Of a stretch of 64,000 bases of DNA, positions 21,486 through 31,725 are shown piece after piece. Source of the DNA: Rhynchopus euleeides (lineage: Eukaryota > Euglenozoa > Diplonemea > Diplonemida > Diplonemidae); contig OY723301.1 in assembly GCA_963210315.1 (NCBI GenBank), positions 124,001-188,000 on the forward strand, read 5' to 3'. The notes below the pieces were generated by a model that was not told the origin of the DNA, did not search any database, and was given only the letters and a program-made list of their open reading frames with translations. The position numbers and the translations under genes were made by a program. Every line of letters starts with the position of its first letter. The first letter of the stretch is position 1.

Positions 21486-23846
21486 CTACCTGCGGCGGTC
21501 GCCCTTCGGGAACCCGGCCTCCTGGATCACCTTCCACGCAGCAACGAAGTGCCGCTCGAACTGGGCCCGGTTCTTCTTGAACTGCCGCACAATGGCGTGC
21601 AGCCGCTTGTCCTGCCGCATCACCATGTCGATCGGCAGCATCACAGCCTGCATCCCAGGCCCCCCGCGGTACTGCAGGTCTGTCGGATCGCGCATCGCAC
21701 CCGCCTCGTCCCACCTCCCCACGTCCAGGTTGTGGAAGTACTCGTTCCCGAAGACGAGGTTGTGCTCTGTCCACTGCCCCTGGTTCCCGCTCACCTCCAG
21801 GTGCATCGCCCCCATGTTGTGACCGCCCCCCAGCAGGCTCACCATCTTGTGCAGCGCAAACTTGTCCGTATCGAGCGAGATCCCGAGCTCCCCGAACTTG
21901 CGGAAGAAGTACTGCAGTGTCTCCCTGTGCGGGAACACGTCGTTGTTGAAGTGCTTCTGCGGCAGACGCGCGTTGTCCCCCACACACAGCCTGTCCGTCT
22001 CAGCAGGGGCGACGAAGTCACGCCGCCCGCCGCGGAAGAACAGCGGCGGGCTCCCCATGTACTCCAGCGCCGTGTTGCCCGCCAGCACGTACAGGTCTGC
22101 GCGCGACACGGTCGGGTGTGCCGCCTTGACAGCCGCAAGCGCACGCGTCGCCACATCCAGCCCGCGGTTGTCCGGGAGCCCCGCCTCGGGGTGCGTCCGC
22201 GCGCACCCGCCGATGCTGCCGCCGATCGGGAGCAGCGCAGGGTTGAATGTCGACAGCGTGTGGAACGCCAGCCGCACCAGCAGAGGCCTGAAGGTGGGCG
22301 GCTGCGACTCAATCACCGCCACGATGGCGTGCACCACAGGCATCAGGCCCGCACGCTGCTTCCGCAAGATGCCCTGCCCGGGAGGGGTGAGCGCATTGCC
22401 GGACCCGGACGCCGGGGCAGGGGTGCGCCTCCCAGGCGGTGTGGGCCGAGACGGCCTCGGTGTCGGCCTCGGTGCCGGGGCGGGCACGCTGCCCCAAATG
22501 GGGGGCAACCCCGGAGTCGAGGGGGCTGGGGTGCGCCTGGGCGCGCGTGTGCGGTCCCTGGGGGAAGGCGTGGACGGTGCCCCCCATGTCCCCGTCGGTG
22601 GTGGCGGTGCAGGTGTGCGCCTCGGTGCCCGTGTGCGGCTGCCCCAAGTCGACGTGGGAGGACTGGGTGCCGTGGGGGGAGTGGGTGTGCTCTTCGGCCC
22701 CGGTGTCTTCAGGCCCCACCAATTCCACGGAGCCGGTGTGCGCCTCGCAACAGGTGGCCCCCACGTCCACGTCCTCTTCGGTGTCGGTGCCGGTGGGGCC
22801 GGTGTGCGGCGGTTGCCCCAAGTCGAAGTCGGGGGAGCAGGTGTGCGCTTGGGTGTGCGCTTCCCCCACGTCCTCTTCGGTGTCGGTGCCCGCGGTGCAG
22901 GTGTGCGGCGGCTGCCCCACCAAGTCGAGGTCGGAGGAGAAGGGGTACGCTTGGGTGTGCGGTTCCGCTTCCCCCACGTCTTCTTCGGCGTCGGTGCCGG
23001 TGTGCGCTTGGGCGTGCGCTTCCCCCAAGTCCTCTTCGGCGTCGGTGCCGGTGGTGTCGGTGTGCGCTTCGGTGACGGAGCACGCTTCCCCCATGTCTTC
23101 TTCGGTGTCGGTGCCCGCGGTGCAGGTGTGCGGCGGCTGCCCCACCAAGTCGAAGTGGGAGGAGAAGGGGTCCGCTTGGGCGTGCGGTTCCGCTTCCCCC
23201 ACGTCTTCTTCGGCGTCGGTGCCGGTGTACGCTTGGGTGTGCGCTTCCCCCAAGTCCGCTTCGGCGTCGGTGCACGCTTCCCCCACGTCTTCGGTTTTGG
23301 TGCAGGCATGTGGCGGCTGCCCCACCAAGTCGAAGTGGGAGGAGAAGGGGTACGCTTGGGCGTGCGGTTCCGCTTCCCCCACGTCTTCTTCGGTGTCGGT
23401 GCCGGTGTACGCTTGGGTGTGCGCTTCCCCCAAGTCCGCTTCGGCGTCGGTGCCGGTGGTGTCGGTGTGCGCTTCCGCTTCCCCCAAGTCCTCTTCGGGG
23501 TTGGTGCGGGCGCACGCTTCGGTGCCGGTGTGCGGCGGCTGCCCCAAGTGCCCCAAGTCGAGGTCGGAGGAGAAGGGGTACGCTTGGGTGTGCGCTTCCG
23601 CTTCCCCCACGTCCTCTTCGGCGTCGGTGCCGGTGCCGGCTCCGGTGTGCGTGGGCTGCCCCAACCGCCCCAAGTCGACGTGGGGGGGGTGGGGGTGCTT
23701 CGCACCTTCGGTGTCCGGGAGCCCCACCAACTCCACGGCGCCGCTGTGCGCTTCGGCGCCGGTGTCGTCGAGCCCCACCCCCACGCCTGTGCCAGGGTGG
23801 CACACAGCACAACCTGCACCAGCAGCAGCAGCACCCGCGCCTGCAT
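21486..23846 (-). CDS. Divergent secreted class I-like haem peroxidase with a long Trp/Lys/Pro repeat domain
   Basis: Predicted 786-residue protein. Residues 1-20 form a signal peptide. Residues from about 22 to 500 are a low-complexity region of Pro, Thr, Lys, Arg, Ser and Trp, with many copies of TWGKR, TPKRTP and STWWGS. The C-terminal 268 residues (519-786) are a peroxidase domain clearly related to the array proteins (shared blocks ADLY.LAGNTALEYMGSP and FGELGISLDTDK). The distal site keeps Arg525 and His529, but position 528 is Phe where the array proteins have Trp. The proximal motif is SLLGGGHNMG, one residue longer just before His676 than in the array copies. Trp692 and Asp740 are kept. 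Start chosen at the ATG opening the signal peptide. It may be an extracellular, matrix-linked enzyme; activity is uncertain because of the haem-pocket changes. Confidence 0.85.
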   Translation of the reverse strand: MQARVLLLLVQVVLCATLAQAWGWGSTTPAPKRTAAPWSWWGSRTPKVRSTPTPPTSTWGGWGSPRTPEPAPAPTPKRTWGKRKRTPKRTPSPPTSTWGTWGSRRTPAPKRAPAPTPKRTWGKRKRTPTPPAPTPKRTWGKRTPKRTPAPTPKKTWGKRNRTPKRTPSPPTSTWWGSRHMPAPKPKTWGKRAPTPKRTWGKRTPKRTPAPTPKKTWGKRNRTPKRTPSPPTSTWWGSRRTPAPRAPTPKKTWGKRAPSPKRTPTPPAPTPKRTWGKRTPKRTPAPTPKKTWGKRNRTPKRTPSPPTSTWWGSRRTPAPRAPTPKRTWGKRTPKRTPAPPTSTWGNRRTPAPPAPTPKRTWTWGPPVARRTPAPWNWWGLKTPGPKSTPTPPTAPSPPTSTWGSRTRAPRRTPAPPPPTGTWGAPSTPSPRDRTRAPRRTPAPSTPGLPPIWGSVPAPAPRPTPRPSRPTPPGRRTPAPASGSGNALTPPGQGILRKQRAGLMPVVHAIVAVIESQPPTFRPLLVRLAFHTLSTFNPALLPIGGSIGGCARTHPEAGLPDNRGLDVATRALAAVKAAHPTVSRADLYVLAGNTALEYMGSPPLFFRGGRRDFVAPAETDRLCVGDNARLPQKHFNNDVFPHRETLQYFFRKFGELGISLDTDKFALHKMVSLLGGGHNMGAMHLEVSGNQGQWTEHNLVFGNEYFHNLDVGRWDEAGAMRDPTDLQYRGGPGMQAVMLPIDMVMRQDKRLHAIVRQFKKNRAQFERHFVAAWKVIQEAGFPKGDRRR

Positions 23847-24713
23847 CGTCACAGCAGCTGAAAGACGGGCACCGCAAGGCCCAGAATAGATATCGGTGGG
23901 GATGTGTCCCTGTGGTGCGCGTGTGGGGTGGCGGCACAGACAGAGGACAACCAAAAGCAGGCAGACGCGTAGCGCAAAGCAAAGCGGGGCACCGCACTAT
24001 GCAGGCGGGTTCATGGGGCCACCTGCACTGATTATCGCAGAGTGTGTCGTATACTGCGCCGCATTCTGAATACACAGCGCTCTCTAATAAAGACATCTAC
24101 ACAGGGGGGGGGCTTTCGCACTGCCGGGGGTGGCGGCGAGCCTGGGCGGGAAGAAAGAAGGGCCGAGAGGTGGCGCCCTGCGCCGTGTGTCGCCATAAAC
24201 CCTTGGCTGCTCTTTGCTGCGATCCTGCTGAATCGCACCAACACCAGAGACAGCAGAGATTTGTGAACCTGACCGGCACACGGCGGATAATGTCACGTGA
24301 ATTAGCCATGGCACTGAAACGGAAACTCCAAAAAGGGGCAAAGGTCAAGCACTGCGCCCAGTGACGGTACTTCACAAAACTCAACGGGGTTCCCACCGCA
24401 CGGGGCCCTCGCCTGGGCATCACCAGCTCTCCCAAGGGGCTTCGAGGCTCTACATCTGAACATCCGTTGAGGAGCGCCCCCAGCGTCCTCTGTGGCAGAT
24501 ACCCGCTTGCCCGTCTAGCCCAGGATGGCGCTGCGACGCTCTCCTTGACCACCAGCCTGTGAGCGACACCGAGGATCATCCAATTACGTCCGACCCGACC
24601 GCAGGAGCGTGTCTGCCGGGGCACGGTAGCGCTTCTGCTCACCGGGGCGCTTGTAACCCTTCGTGGGCCTCACCTGTGGGCGGAGTTGCAGTGGGGTGCA
24701 GGGGTGGTGCGCT
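23847..24713. other. Intergenic region without recognised gene
   Basis: About 870 bp between the divergent peroxidase and the CesT-PDZ gene. No frame on either strand looks like a protein. The sequence is of mixed composition, with no repeat or RNA gene that I can name. Confidence 0.6.
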
Positions 24714-25946
24714 TCAGATGCATACGTCAATCGTCATCTCCTGACCCGCACGTTCCAACACAAACTGGCACGCCTGCTCAGGGATCAGCTGGGCTGTGAT
24801 CTCCTGGAAAGTCGTCAGGTTCGTCACCCGCCTGCCGTTGACAAATTTGATGATGTCGCTCTCCTGCATGCCTGCCGCAGCAGCAGGCCCCTTCACACGC
24901 ACCACGATCACGCCGCTGCTGTACTGCGTGTGCACGCCGTCAATCTGTGGAGGGCAACATCATGGGTGGTGGTAGTGGTAGCAAAGAGCACGCCACACGA
25001 TGCGCCATACCGTCACGCCGTCCGTCAGCTCCACACCTATCACAGCGTAGGCCTCTCCGTCACCTGGGGCGGAGGGCGGCGCCAGTGGGCTGGAGGAGGG
25101 TGGGTTGGCAGGGGCCCAGTCGTACTGCGGCTCTGTGTCGGGCACGTCGTGCATGGCGTTCGGAAGCATCACTCCGGGCACATGCTCTGCAGGGAGCGGC
25201 GCTGCAATCTGGGCGGGTGGGTGCATGGCAGGGGGCTGCTGCGGGGGCTGCGCAAGCGAGGGGTGGTGCTGCGGTGGGGGCGACTCGGGCAGCCCCGCGG
25301 CACCCGGCTCCGTCAGCAGGTCTTTGATGCGGCGCCTCCACTTGCGCAGCGCCTCGGAGAACTGCGGCACCGCCAGACGCAGCGCATGCGTGTGGCAGGA
25401 GTGCAGCGGGATGCTCGTGCACATCAGGATGAAGTCGTCCTTCAGCGATAGCCCCACCCCACCGCCCGCCATGTCCCGCCCCAGCAGCGCACCCTCCATC
25501 AGAAGCTCGTACAGCTTCAGCTTGAGGGACGGGTCCCGCGGCAGGTTGCACAGAAGGCTGCTGTAGACGTACAGCCCTTCGGTCTCCCTGTCGTAGGAGA
25601 TCATGATGGTGTGCTTGTCGTCGACATCGACAACACACGTCTGGCTCTGGTCGAAGGACAGGGGGTGCCCCAGGTGCATCGCCAGGTCCTCCAGGTTGGC
25701 CTGTGCCAGCGAATCGCAGTCGATGTCGCCGTGCGGCCCCAGCGCAGGGGACGACGCTGCGACCGACACCTTCCCAAGGTTGACCATCGCGGGGCTCACC
25801 TGCTGCTGGCCTACCACCGGCAGGCTCGACCCGCTGGGCTGAGGGTGCTGCAGAGAGTTGCCCGACCAAGAGTCGTGCCTGCCGGGGTCGCTTGCGTGGT
25901 TGGCGTGGTTGTGGTTGGCATGCAGCGTTGCAACAGGGATCTCCAT
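24714..25946 (-). CDS. CesT-like domain plus PDZ domain protein, two exons
   Basis: Exon 1 is 25011-25946 and exon 2 is 24714-24944. The 66-nt intron starts GTATGG and ends CCACAG, and splicing keeps the frame (phase 0), giving 388 residues. Residues 1-78 are low complexity. Residues about 80-212 match the fold pattern of the Tir chaperone/CesT family: a helix, then strands around VVDVDD and ISYDRETEGLYVYSSL, then the LLMEGALLG and FSEALRKWR helices. A Pro-rich linker follows (about 213-300). The last ~85 residues are a PDZ domain, with GVIVVRV and the GMQESDIIKFVNG loop typical of PDZ. Without splicing the PDZ would be cut in its first strands. CesT domains are best known from type III secretion chaperones; here a scaffold role is likely. 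A pyrimidine tract ending in CAG near 26033 is a possible trans-splice acceptor. Not secreted; no membrane segment. Confidence 0.75.
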
Positions 25947-26103
25947 CTGCTTGCGGCCGCCATGCTGCAGGGTGGGTGGCAGTGGCGTGTGGCGTGCAGG
26001 AGTATCGGATCCAAACGCAAATTCTTGAGTCTCTGTTTGTGTCGGAGGATAGAAAAGAGAAAAGGGGGGTGAAGTAAAAGTCTGAGATCTCAGAGAGAGT
26101 GGT

Positions 26104-26175
26104 TGTACTTGTTGATCGCTTCCACTATCTCGATCACACGGTGTGATCGAGATAGTGGAAGCGATCACAAGTACA
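26104..26175. repeat. 72-bp near-perfect palindrome
   Basis: The left arm (26104-26139) and right arm (26141-26175) are reverse complements over about 35 bp, with one unpaired base in the left arm and a single-base centre at 26140. It would form a long uninterrupted hairpin in RNA or a cruciform in DNA. It lies between the ubiquitin-like gene's end and the probable 5' splice acceptor of the CesT-PDZ gene. It could be a transposon remnant or a processing signal. Confidence 0.85.
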
Positions 26176-26518
26176 AACTACGTCGTGATTCAAATGACGG
26201 CTACCACGCACGTCTCGGACTCACGGCGACTGAAGCCCGCAACACTACGAAATCAAGGCGGGAGCGTTCGAAAGTGACGTCTTCACCGAGACCATTCAGA
26301 CTCGCATCCTCACCGAGGCGCAGGCAAAGATCAAAGCCCAGAAGTCCGAGAAGGACCCCCAGGCAAACAGAAGCCACTCAAGCAACCGCTCCAAGCACCA
26401 CACATCGACCCGCGACCATCGTGACCGCAGGGGTGACGCCCCCGACAAGGACGGACGTCAGAGGGACTTCTGGAGATCAGACAAGAAGGACGGTTCAAAA
26501 AACGATAAAAAAATCTGA
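26170..26518 (+). other. Coding-like plus-strand fragment of unknown origin
   Basis: One plus-strand frame stays open from about 26236 to a TGA at 26518. Its translation is rich in Lys, Asp, Arg, Ser and His, for example TETIQTRILTEAQAKIKAQ and DGRQRDFWRSDKKDG. It has no ATG and follows an in-frame stop, so it is not a complete gene. It starts next to the palindrome and faces against every gene in the window. It may be an exon or a decayed piece of a mobile element; I do not recognise the family. Confidence 0.3.
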
Positions 26519-27601
26519 ACCAGCCCCCCACACCAGACCCCGATACTGGACTTTCCTCACATCCTCAGAAACATACTTGGATCTCGTGGAGACGCATTTC
26601 ATCAAGCTCACGCTCCTTCCCGAAGGTCTGCGACTCAAAGGCACGCTGCGAGTCGAGGTGCGCCTTGTCCCGCAACAGCTCCCGGGACCTGCGCTCTTGC
26701 TGTGGGGAGGGTAGTGGTGCCAACACGCAACGCCGACGATGCCCCATCGCAGGCCCACACCCTACCACCCTACCAAACTACCTCAGCCATGTCATACCTC
26801 AAGCCTGTCGCGCTCTAGCTGCGCCTCGCGCTCTCTGAGCTCTTCCTGCTGGCGCAGCATGCGCTCCTCATACTCGCGTCTGTCGCGCTCGACCCTCTCC
26901 TTCTCGAGGGCAGCCTCCTGGCGCTGCTGCTCGATAAGCTTGTGCTTCTTCTCGATCTCCATCTTCTTCAGCTCCAGCTCGCGCTGCCTCTCCCGCTCCA
27001 GCATCAGCTGCTCCTGGCGGCGCTGCAGCTCCGTCTCGCGCTCCTGCTGTTTTCGCTGCTCCGCTTCGCGCATCTCCTCCAAGCGCTTCTTCTCCGCATG
27101 CGCAGCCGCACGCTCCGCCTCCAGGCGCTGCACCTGCAGCTGCCGCTCCTTCAGGTCCTCCTCCAGCATCTGCGCCTGCCTCTCACGCTCGCTCATCTCT
27201 GCAGCGATCTCATTGATGGTGCGGGTGTACTGCTGCTGCCGTTTGTCCGTCTCCATTTCAAACAGGCCACGCTGGTCGTCAAGCGAGTCAGCTTCGACGA
27301 GCTGTGCCTGCTGCAGCGACGACGCGACGGACGTCCCCCCGCCGATCCCGCTGCGGGGGCTGACGCCCAGGGGCTCCAGCATGATGGTGTCGCCGCTCTG
27401 GATGCCCAGGTCCCCAGCAGTCACAGTGTCCTGCATGTCGCGCCCGTTGAAGCGCAGGAGCATGTTGTGCGCAGCAGAGCCCACATGTGCCACCATGTAC
27501 TTCTTCACCTTCGCACCGGTTATCCTCCGCAGGTTGCCTTTGATGACGAGGCGGTACCTCCGCCCGTCCAGCACATTTGTGACGATCAGAACCGAGTCCA
27601 T
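26458..27601 (-). CDS. Ubiquitin-like domain plus long coiled-coil protein, three exons
   Basis: Exons are 26798-27601, 26577-26699 and 26458-26469, giving about 312 residues. Introns are 98 nt (GTATGA...CCCACAG) and 107 nt (GTATGT...CTCCAG), both phase 0. Residues 1-78 have the beta-grasp pattern of a ubiquitin-like domain (LLRFNGRDMQD, then LGIQSGDTIML). Residues about 115-310 are a charged Glu/Arg/Gln-rich coiled coil. The last exon codes only for three residues and a stop, and is the weakest part of the model. If intron 2 is wrong, the protein would end shortly after residue 309. The exact function is unknown; an adaptor or cytoskeletal role is possible. Confidence 0.7.
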
Positions 27602-28337
27602 GGCGCCACGCCTCCTCCTGTTGTGTTGTGTTGTGGTGCACAGCGTCAACCGTTGGGTGGCAGAAGCGGTGTTCGATAGGAACAGGGAGGGTAGGCAATT
27701 GGCAGGACGAGAGGGAGTGAGGGGGGGGAGGGTTTGTGGGGTGGGTTGGGGTCTGCAGTTGTCTCGTTCTGTTCCATCGTCACGTTTGCACGGGGGGGGG
27801 TGGCGAGAGGGACAAGTCAGATGAATCTGCACTTGGGGCGGGGGGGGGGTCTTAAAACCCTCTTTTTAGCACACACACTGCGGCACAAAGGCACGTGAAT
27901 ATTTTTTTTGCGGCATCGAAACACACAAAACCCTGAGCATGACCCTGCTCTCTGCTGGTTTGATGCAATCTCCGCCACCCATGTCACACGCACACACGAA
28001 GCACACGAGAGGCACACCACATCGTTTCGCCACTATACTGAGGCAGGCAGGGCGGGTGGGGGCGGGTCGTCGTTACACGACACCCCCTGCTGTGCACCCA
28101 TCATCATCATCATCATCGTCGTCGCCGTTTTCGCAACCCGCTGCCGCGGGGGGGTGGGTGCGGGGGGATCGCATCGCGGGTGGGGGCATTGTTGCAACGC
28201 CCCTCCCCCGGAATCACAGCAGCACAGCAGGAGGAGGCAGTCGCGGTGGTGGCGGTGGTGGGGGGGGACAACCGGGAGGGCGTCACGCCATTGAGAGTGC
28301 GCACATCACAGCACAGCACGCAGCGCTCTGCCCATCA
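27602..28337. other. Intergenic region without recognised gene
   Basis: About 735 bp, with G-runs near 27790 and 27840 and a cat-repeat near 28102. No frame looks like a protein. The G-runs read as C-rich tracts on the gene strand. Confidence 0.55.
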
Positions 28338-30230
28338 TCACTCAAGGTCCTGCTTCTTCGCAAAGATCTCCTTCACCTTCTTGAACTTCTCGACCTGTGC
28401 GATGTTCGCCTTTTCCGCCGCCTTTGCTGGGATCATCCCGTTTGGTGACATGGCCACAATGTATGTGACCTGCAGAGTGGTGGGGCTTGTGGGTTCCGCA
28501 ATCCAGCCGTACCCAAAGACTGTGCCGCGCACGAACCCAGGCTTGTCGGCACACTTCGGGTGCTTGATAGCACGCCCGCCGGACACAAAGACCCCTTCGT
28601 TGGTGTCGTATGACATCAGGTCCTCCGGCGGTGTCACATGCGAGGCGCACGAGATGTTGTACTTCTCGTAGTCGTCAGGGTGGAGCAGGGTGGACGTCAG
28701 CTGCGAGCAGAAGTCCCGCGGTGTGACGAACATCACAGGGGACTTGAATGCCGTGTGGAGCACACGTGTCTTGTCGGGCAGGTCGGTAATCTCGTTGATC
28801 TTGTCCAGCAGGTCGTCGTAGAGGAACGCCTTCTCCGCGACTGTGAGGAACTTCGCAAACCGGGTGCTGGTCGCCTCCATGGTGCCCGAGATGCGCACCA
28901 CCACCACGGGGCACCAGCTGACTTTCGCCTTCTCATACCGCACGCCGTTGACCTCACTCACAGTCTCCCAGCCCTTCTTCAGAGCCTTCATCTCCAGCGC
29001 CTTGGTAATGCAGGGGTGGATACGCGCCGCGGGAGCCCCAGCCGCTGCAGCCTCGGCAGCCGCAGGCTCTGCAGCCTCCTCCACCACTGCTTCCTCGGCA
29101 CCGCCCTCCGCAGGGGTGGCAGGTGCGGCACTGCTTGTGGCGCGTGCGATCAGGGCACCCGGCTCCAGCACCTTGTAGAGCTTGGGGTACATCATCATCA
29201 TCGGGTAGTAGGTGAACATGTACCACACGGCTGCGAGCAGGACGTAGCGGAAGGGGACAGCCCACCCGAAGTAAGCAAGCACCGTCCACCCCATCAGCAG
29301 CTGTGTGAGTAGGGAGGCCGTGTCCTGGCGCTCCCAGGTGAGGATCTCCACGACGTAGTCGCAGAGGTCGGAGACCATGGCGCATGAGTTCTGCGTCATC
29401 TGCAGCTGCATTGTCAGGTTGTCGTACTCACGCATCCAGGCGAAGGGGTCAGGGTAAGCCTTGCGGGGCACATCAGAGACGGGCTTGCCGTAGTACCCAT
29501 ACATGCAGCGGTAGACCAGCCATTTCGTCATCAGCGCGGTCATGGTGAAGAGGAACAGCTCCAGAAGCATGTCGTGCATGCAGACGAAGGTTGTGATCCA
29601 CAGGACAAACAGCGACTCGAAGGGGTTGGACCAGCGGAACTTCTCGTCTAGCCAGAACCACGGCAGGCAGCAGGTGTAGCACAGGTTGGAGAAGCGCGTG
29701 ATCTCCGTGGTCAGCTTGATCATCTCGAAGTCAGCCAGAGGCACGTCCTCCTCTTTGTTGACGTCGTCGGGGCAGAGCAGCTGCCCCAGCGTGGAGTATG
29801 TCCAGAACCACCTGACGTGGATCTCGCCGAAGCCCTTCGGGCTGCGCTTGAAGATGCCTTCGTCTTTCCGGTTCTTGTCGCGTGGGAGCAGCTGCAGCCA
29901 CGCCTCCCCTGCGCTGCCCCGCTGCGTGCCGATGCCGACATCGATGACGCAGTGCCCCATGAAGAGGTCGTCACCCAGGCGCGACTCGTCCCACACCTCG
30001 AACCGGAGCTGGCCCACCTTCTTCGACACACGCACCACAAACGACTCGTTCCACGAAGGGTTCAGCGTCTGCAGCCTCTTTGCCGTGCGCACCTTGCCCC
30101 CCTCCACCGTCGTCATCGGCGCAGACGCGCCGTCAAGGGACACCCGCACATAGGGGTCGCTGTACCCAGAGGCATCGAGCCCCACGAGGCTCCGCCCCTT
30201 CGACACCTGCAGCTTCAGCCAGCCAGACAT
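28338..30230 (-). CDS. C2 - membrane - START domain protein
   Basis: 630 residues, single exon. Residues 1-115 form a C2 domain with candidate calcium ligands Asp19, Asp25 (DASGYSDPYV), Asp81 and Asp87/88 (WDESRLGDD). Residues about 203-240 and 311-347 are hydrophobic hairpins. The first, with WSNPFESLFVLW, resembles the membrane-anchoring C-terminal region of multiple C2 and transmembrane proteins. Residues about 360-400 are an Ala/Glu-rich linker. Residues about 405-615 match a START lipid-binding domain (KVSWCPVVVVRISG, VTPRDFC, FGYGWIAEP). The likely role is calcium-regulated lipid sensing or transfer at the ER or membrane contact sites. The start is the ATG that begins the C2 strand; the frame stays open upstream, but that part is low complexity. 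Confidence 0.85.
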   Translation of the reverse strand: MSGWLKLQVSKGRSLVGLDASGYSDPYVRVSLDGASAPMTTVEGGKVRTAKRLQTLNPSWNESFVVRVSKKVGQLRFEVWDESRLGDDLFMGHCVIDVGIGTQRGSAGEAWLQLLPRDKNRKDEGIFKRSPKGFGEIHVRWFWTYSTLGQLLCPDDVNKEEDVPLADFEMIKLTTEITRFSNLCYTCCLPWFWLDEKFRWSNPFESLFVLWITTFVCMHDMLLELFLFTMTALMTKWLVYRCMYGYYGKPVSDVPRKAYPDPFAWMREYDNLTMQLQMTQNSCAMVSDLCDYVVEILTWERQDTASLLTQLLMGWTVLAYFGWAVPFRYVLLAAVWYMFTYYPMMMMYPKLYKVLEPGALIARATSSAAPATPAEGGAEEAVVEEAAEPAAAEAAAAGAPAARIHPCITKALEMKALKKGWETVSEVNGVRYEKAKVSWCPVVVVRISGTMEATSTRFAKFLTVAEKAFLYDDLLDKINEITDLPDKTRVLHTAFKSPVMFVTPRDFCSQLTSTLLHPDDYEKYNISCASHVTPPEDLMSYDTNEGVFVSGGRAIKHPKCADKPGFVRGTVFGYGWIAEPTSPTTLQVTYIVAMSPNGMIPAKAAEKANIAQVEKFKKVKEIFAKKQDLE

Positions 30231-31725
30231 GGGGGCAGCGGGGTGGCGAGGGAAGGTGTGTGTGAGGGGGTGGGGGTGTGGGGTGGTAGGGGGGGACCAG
30301 CTGCGTCCCCTCCCTTTGACCTGCATGGGGGGAAGAGAGAGAGGTTCTGCTGCATCACCACGACGACAACAATAGTTGGAATGCTGGCAACTTCGGCGGA
30401 TCATCGGGGGAAATAACGGTGCATCAGGTGGCCCCCTCCTCCTCACCTGTTTGCGACAACACGACTGGTGCTGCCCAAGAGGGCAAGGGCTCGGAGGGAG
30501 GGAGGGAGGGGGGGGGGAAGGGGGGTGGCGCACTCCCTCCTCTCTCGGGATAATGTCCGTTTTCCTCGCTTTCTTCCTTTCCTTCGTCGGGTGAACGGCG
30601 TGCGTCACGCCCCCCCAGCCCCCCTGCCCCCCCACCTGCTATCGTCATCGCCTGGACCAAACATAAAAGGGGGGGCAAGGCCACACACACAGCACCCACA
30701 CTGCAGTACAGAATCACACATTGGAGGAGTGGGAACAACAGGGGGTTGCAGGAGGATGAGGGCCATGTCCAATACACTTCCTCAGTCTTTCTCTCTCTCT
30801 ATTCTTGACCTGTGCCGTGGCCTGTCACAGCACGCCACAGCACGCCACATCATTACGGGTGTGAATCGACCGACCCGTGGCGGAGAACGACCCCCGATGC
30901 GAACCCCCCCCCCCCCCACGCAGGGTTGTTAACTCCCTCTCGTCTCTCTCTCTGTCTTAGTCTAAATACAAACCAACATCAACAGAACAGGGGGGGGCGT
31001 GGGGGTGGGGGGTGGGGGTGGGGGGGGCAACCTCAGGGAGGAAGAGGGTGAGCGCCACCAGAGCATGTCTGGCATGGCAGAAGGCTTGGGCGGGAGGGGG
31101 GGGGGGGGGCAGGGTGGGATGGGGGTGAAAAGAGCAAACAATATGCCTCCCTCCCCCTCCCCCCACACACGCCCAGATGATCTGCTGGCATTTTTTTTCG
31201 TTGGCACCGACGACCACCGGAGACGGGGGAAGCGTCGAGAGGAGGTGCGGCGGTGCGCGAGATGCTCTTCCGGGTTGGGGGGGGGGGGTTATATATTTTG
31301 TGAAAAGTATTCTAAAAAATATTCGACGCGCTTCCGCGCCACTCCCCGGGGCACCCCAAACTGAAAGGCGTGCTCTTCATGAATGGGAGCCGGGGGGGGG
31401 GGGGGGGGAAGCCAAGGAAGCTGATTCCCTTGAGCTCCGAGGGAGGGGGGGCGGGCGTACTACCGCATCGCACACCACAAACCCCCTCCCCTCAACGGGC
31501 ATACGCACAGACACGCGACCCTTCGTTGTGGCATCAAGACCCCCACTTGGTGGCTTCCACTGCCAAAACACCACAGCACCCCTTTTTCCGCCCACATCGA
31601 AGTGTTGCGAGAACTCTAGCGGGGGGAGAGAGAGGGGGGGAGAAGGGAGATGGCACCAACACCCTCCACAGGCCCTGCTACGGCTGCTCTCCGCCCCCCC
31701 TTCCCCCCACCGCCTGCCCCAAACC
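30231..31725. other. Intergenic region rich in G-runs
   Basis: About 1.5 kb with repeated poly-G stretches on the plus strand (for example 30985-31030, 31096-31130 and 31390-31410). On the gene strand these are C-rich tracts. No frame on either strand resembles a protein. Confidence 0.6.

Noticed and set aside
21847..24031. Plus-strand frames of 500-680 residues across the divergent peroxidase
   Set aside because: They are translations of the repeat-rich gene in the wrong strand or frame, giving only Val/Gly/Arg or Ser/Cys/Pro repeats.
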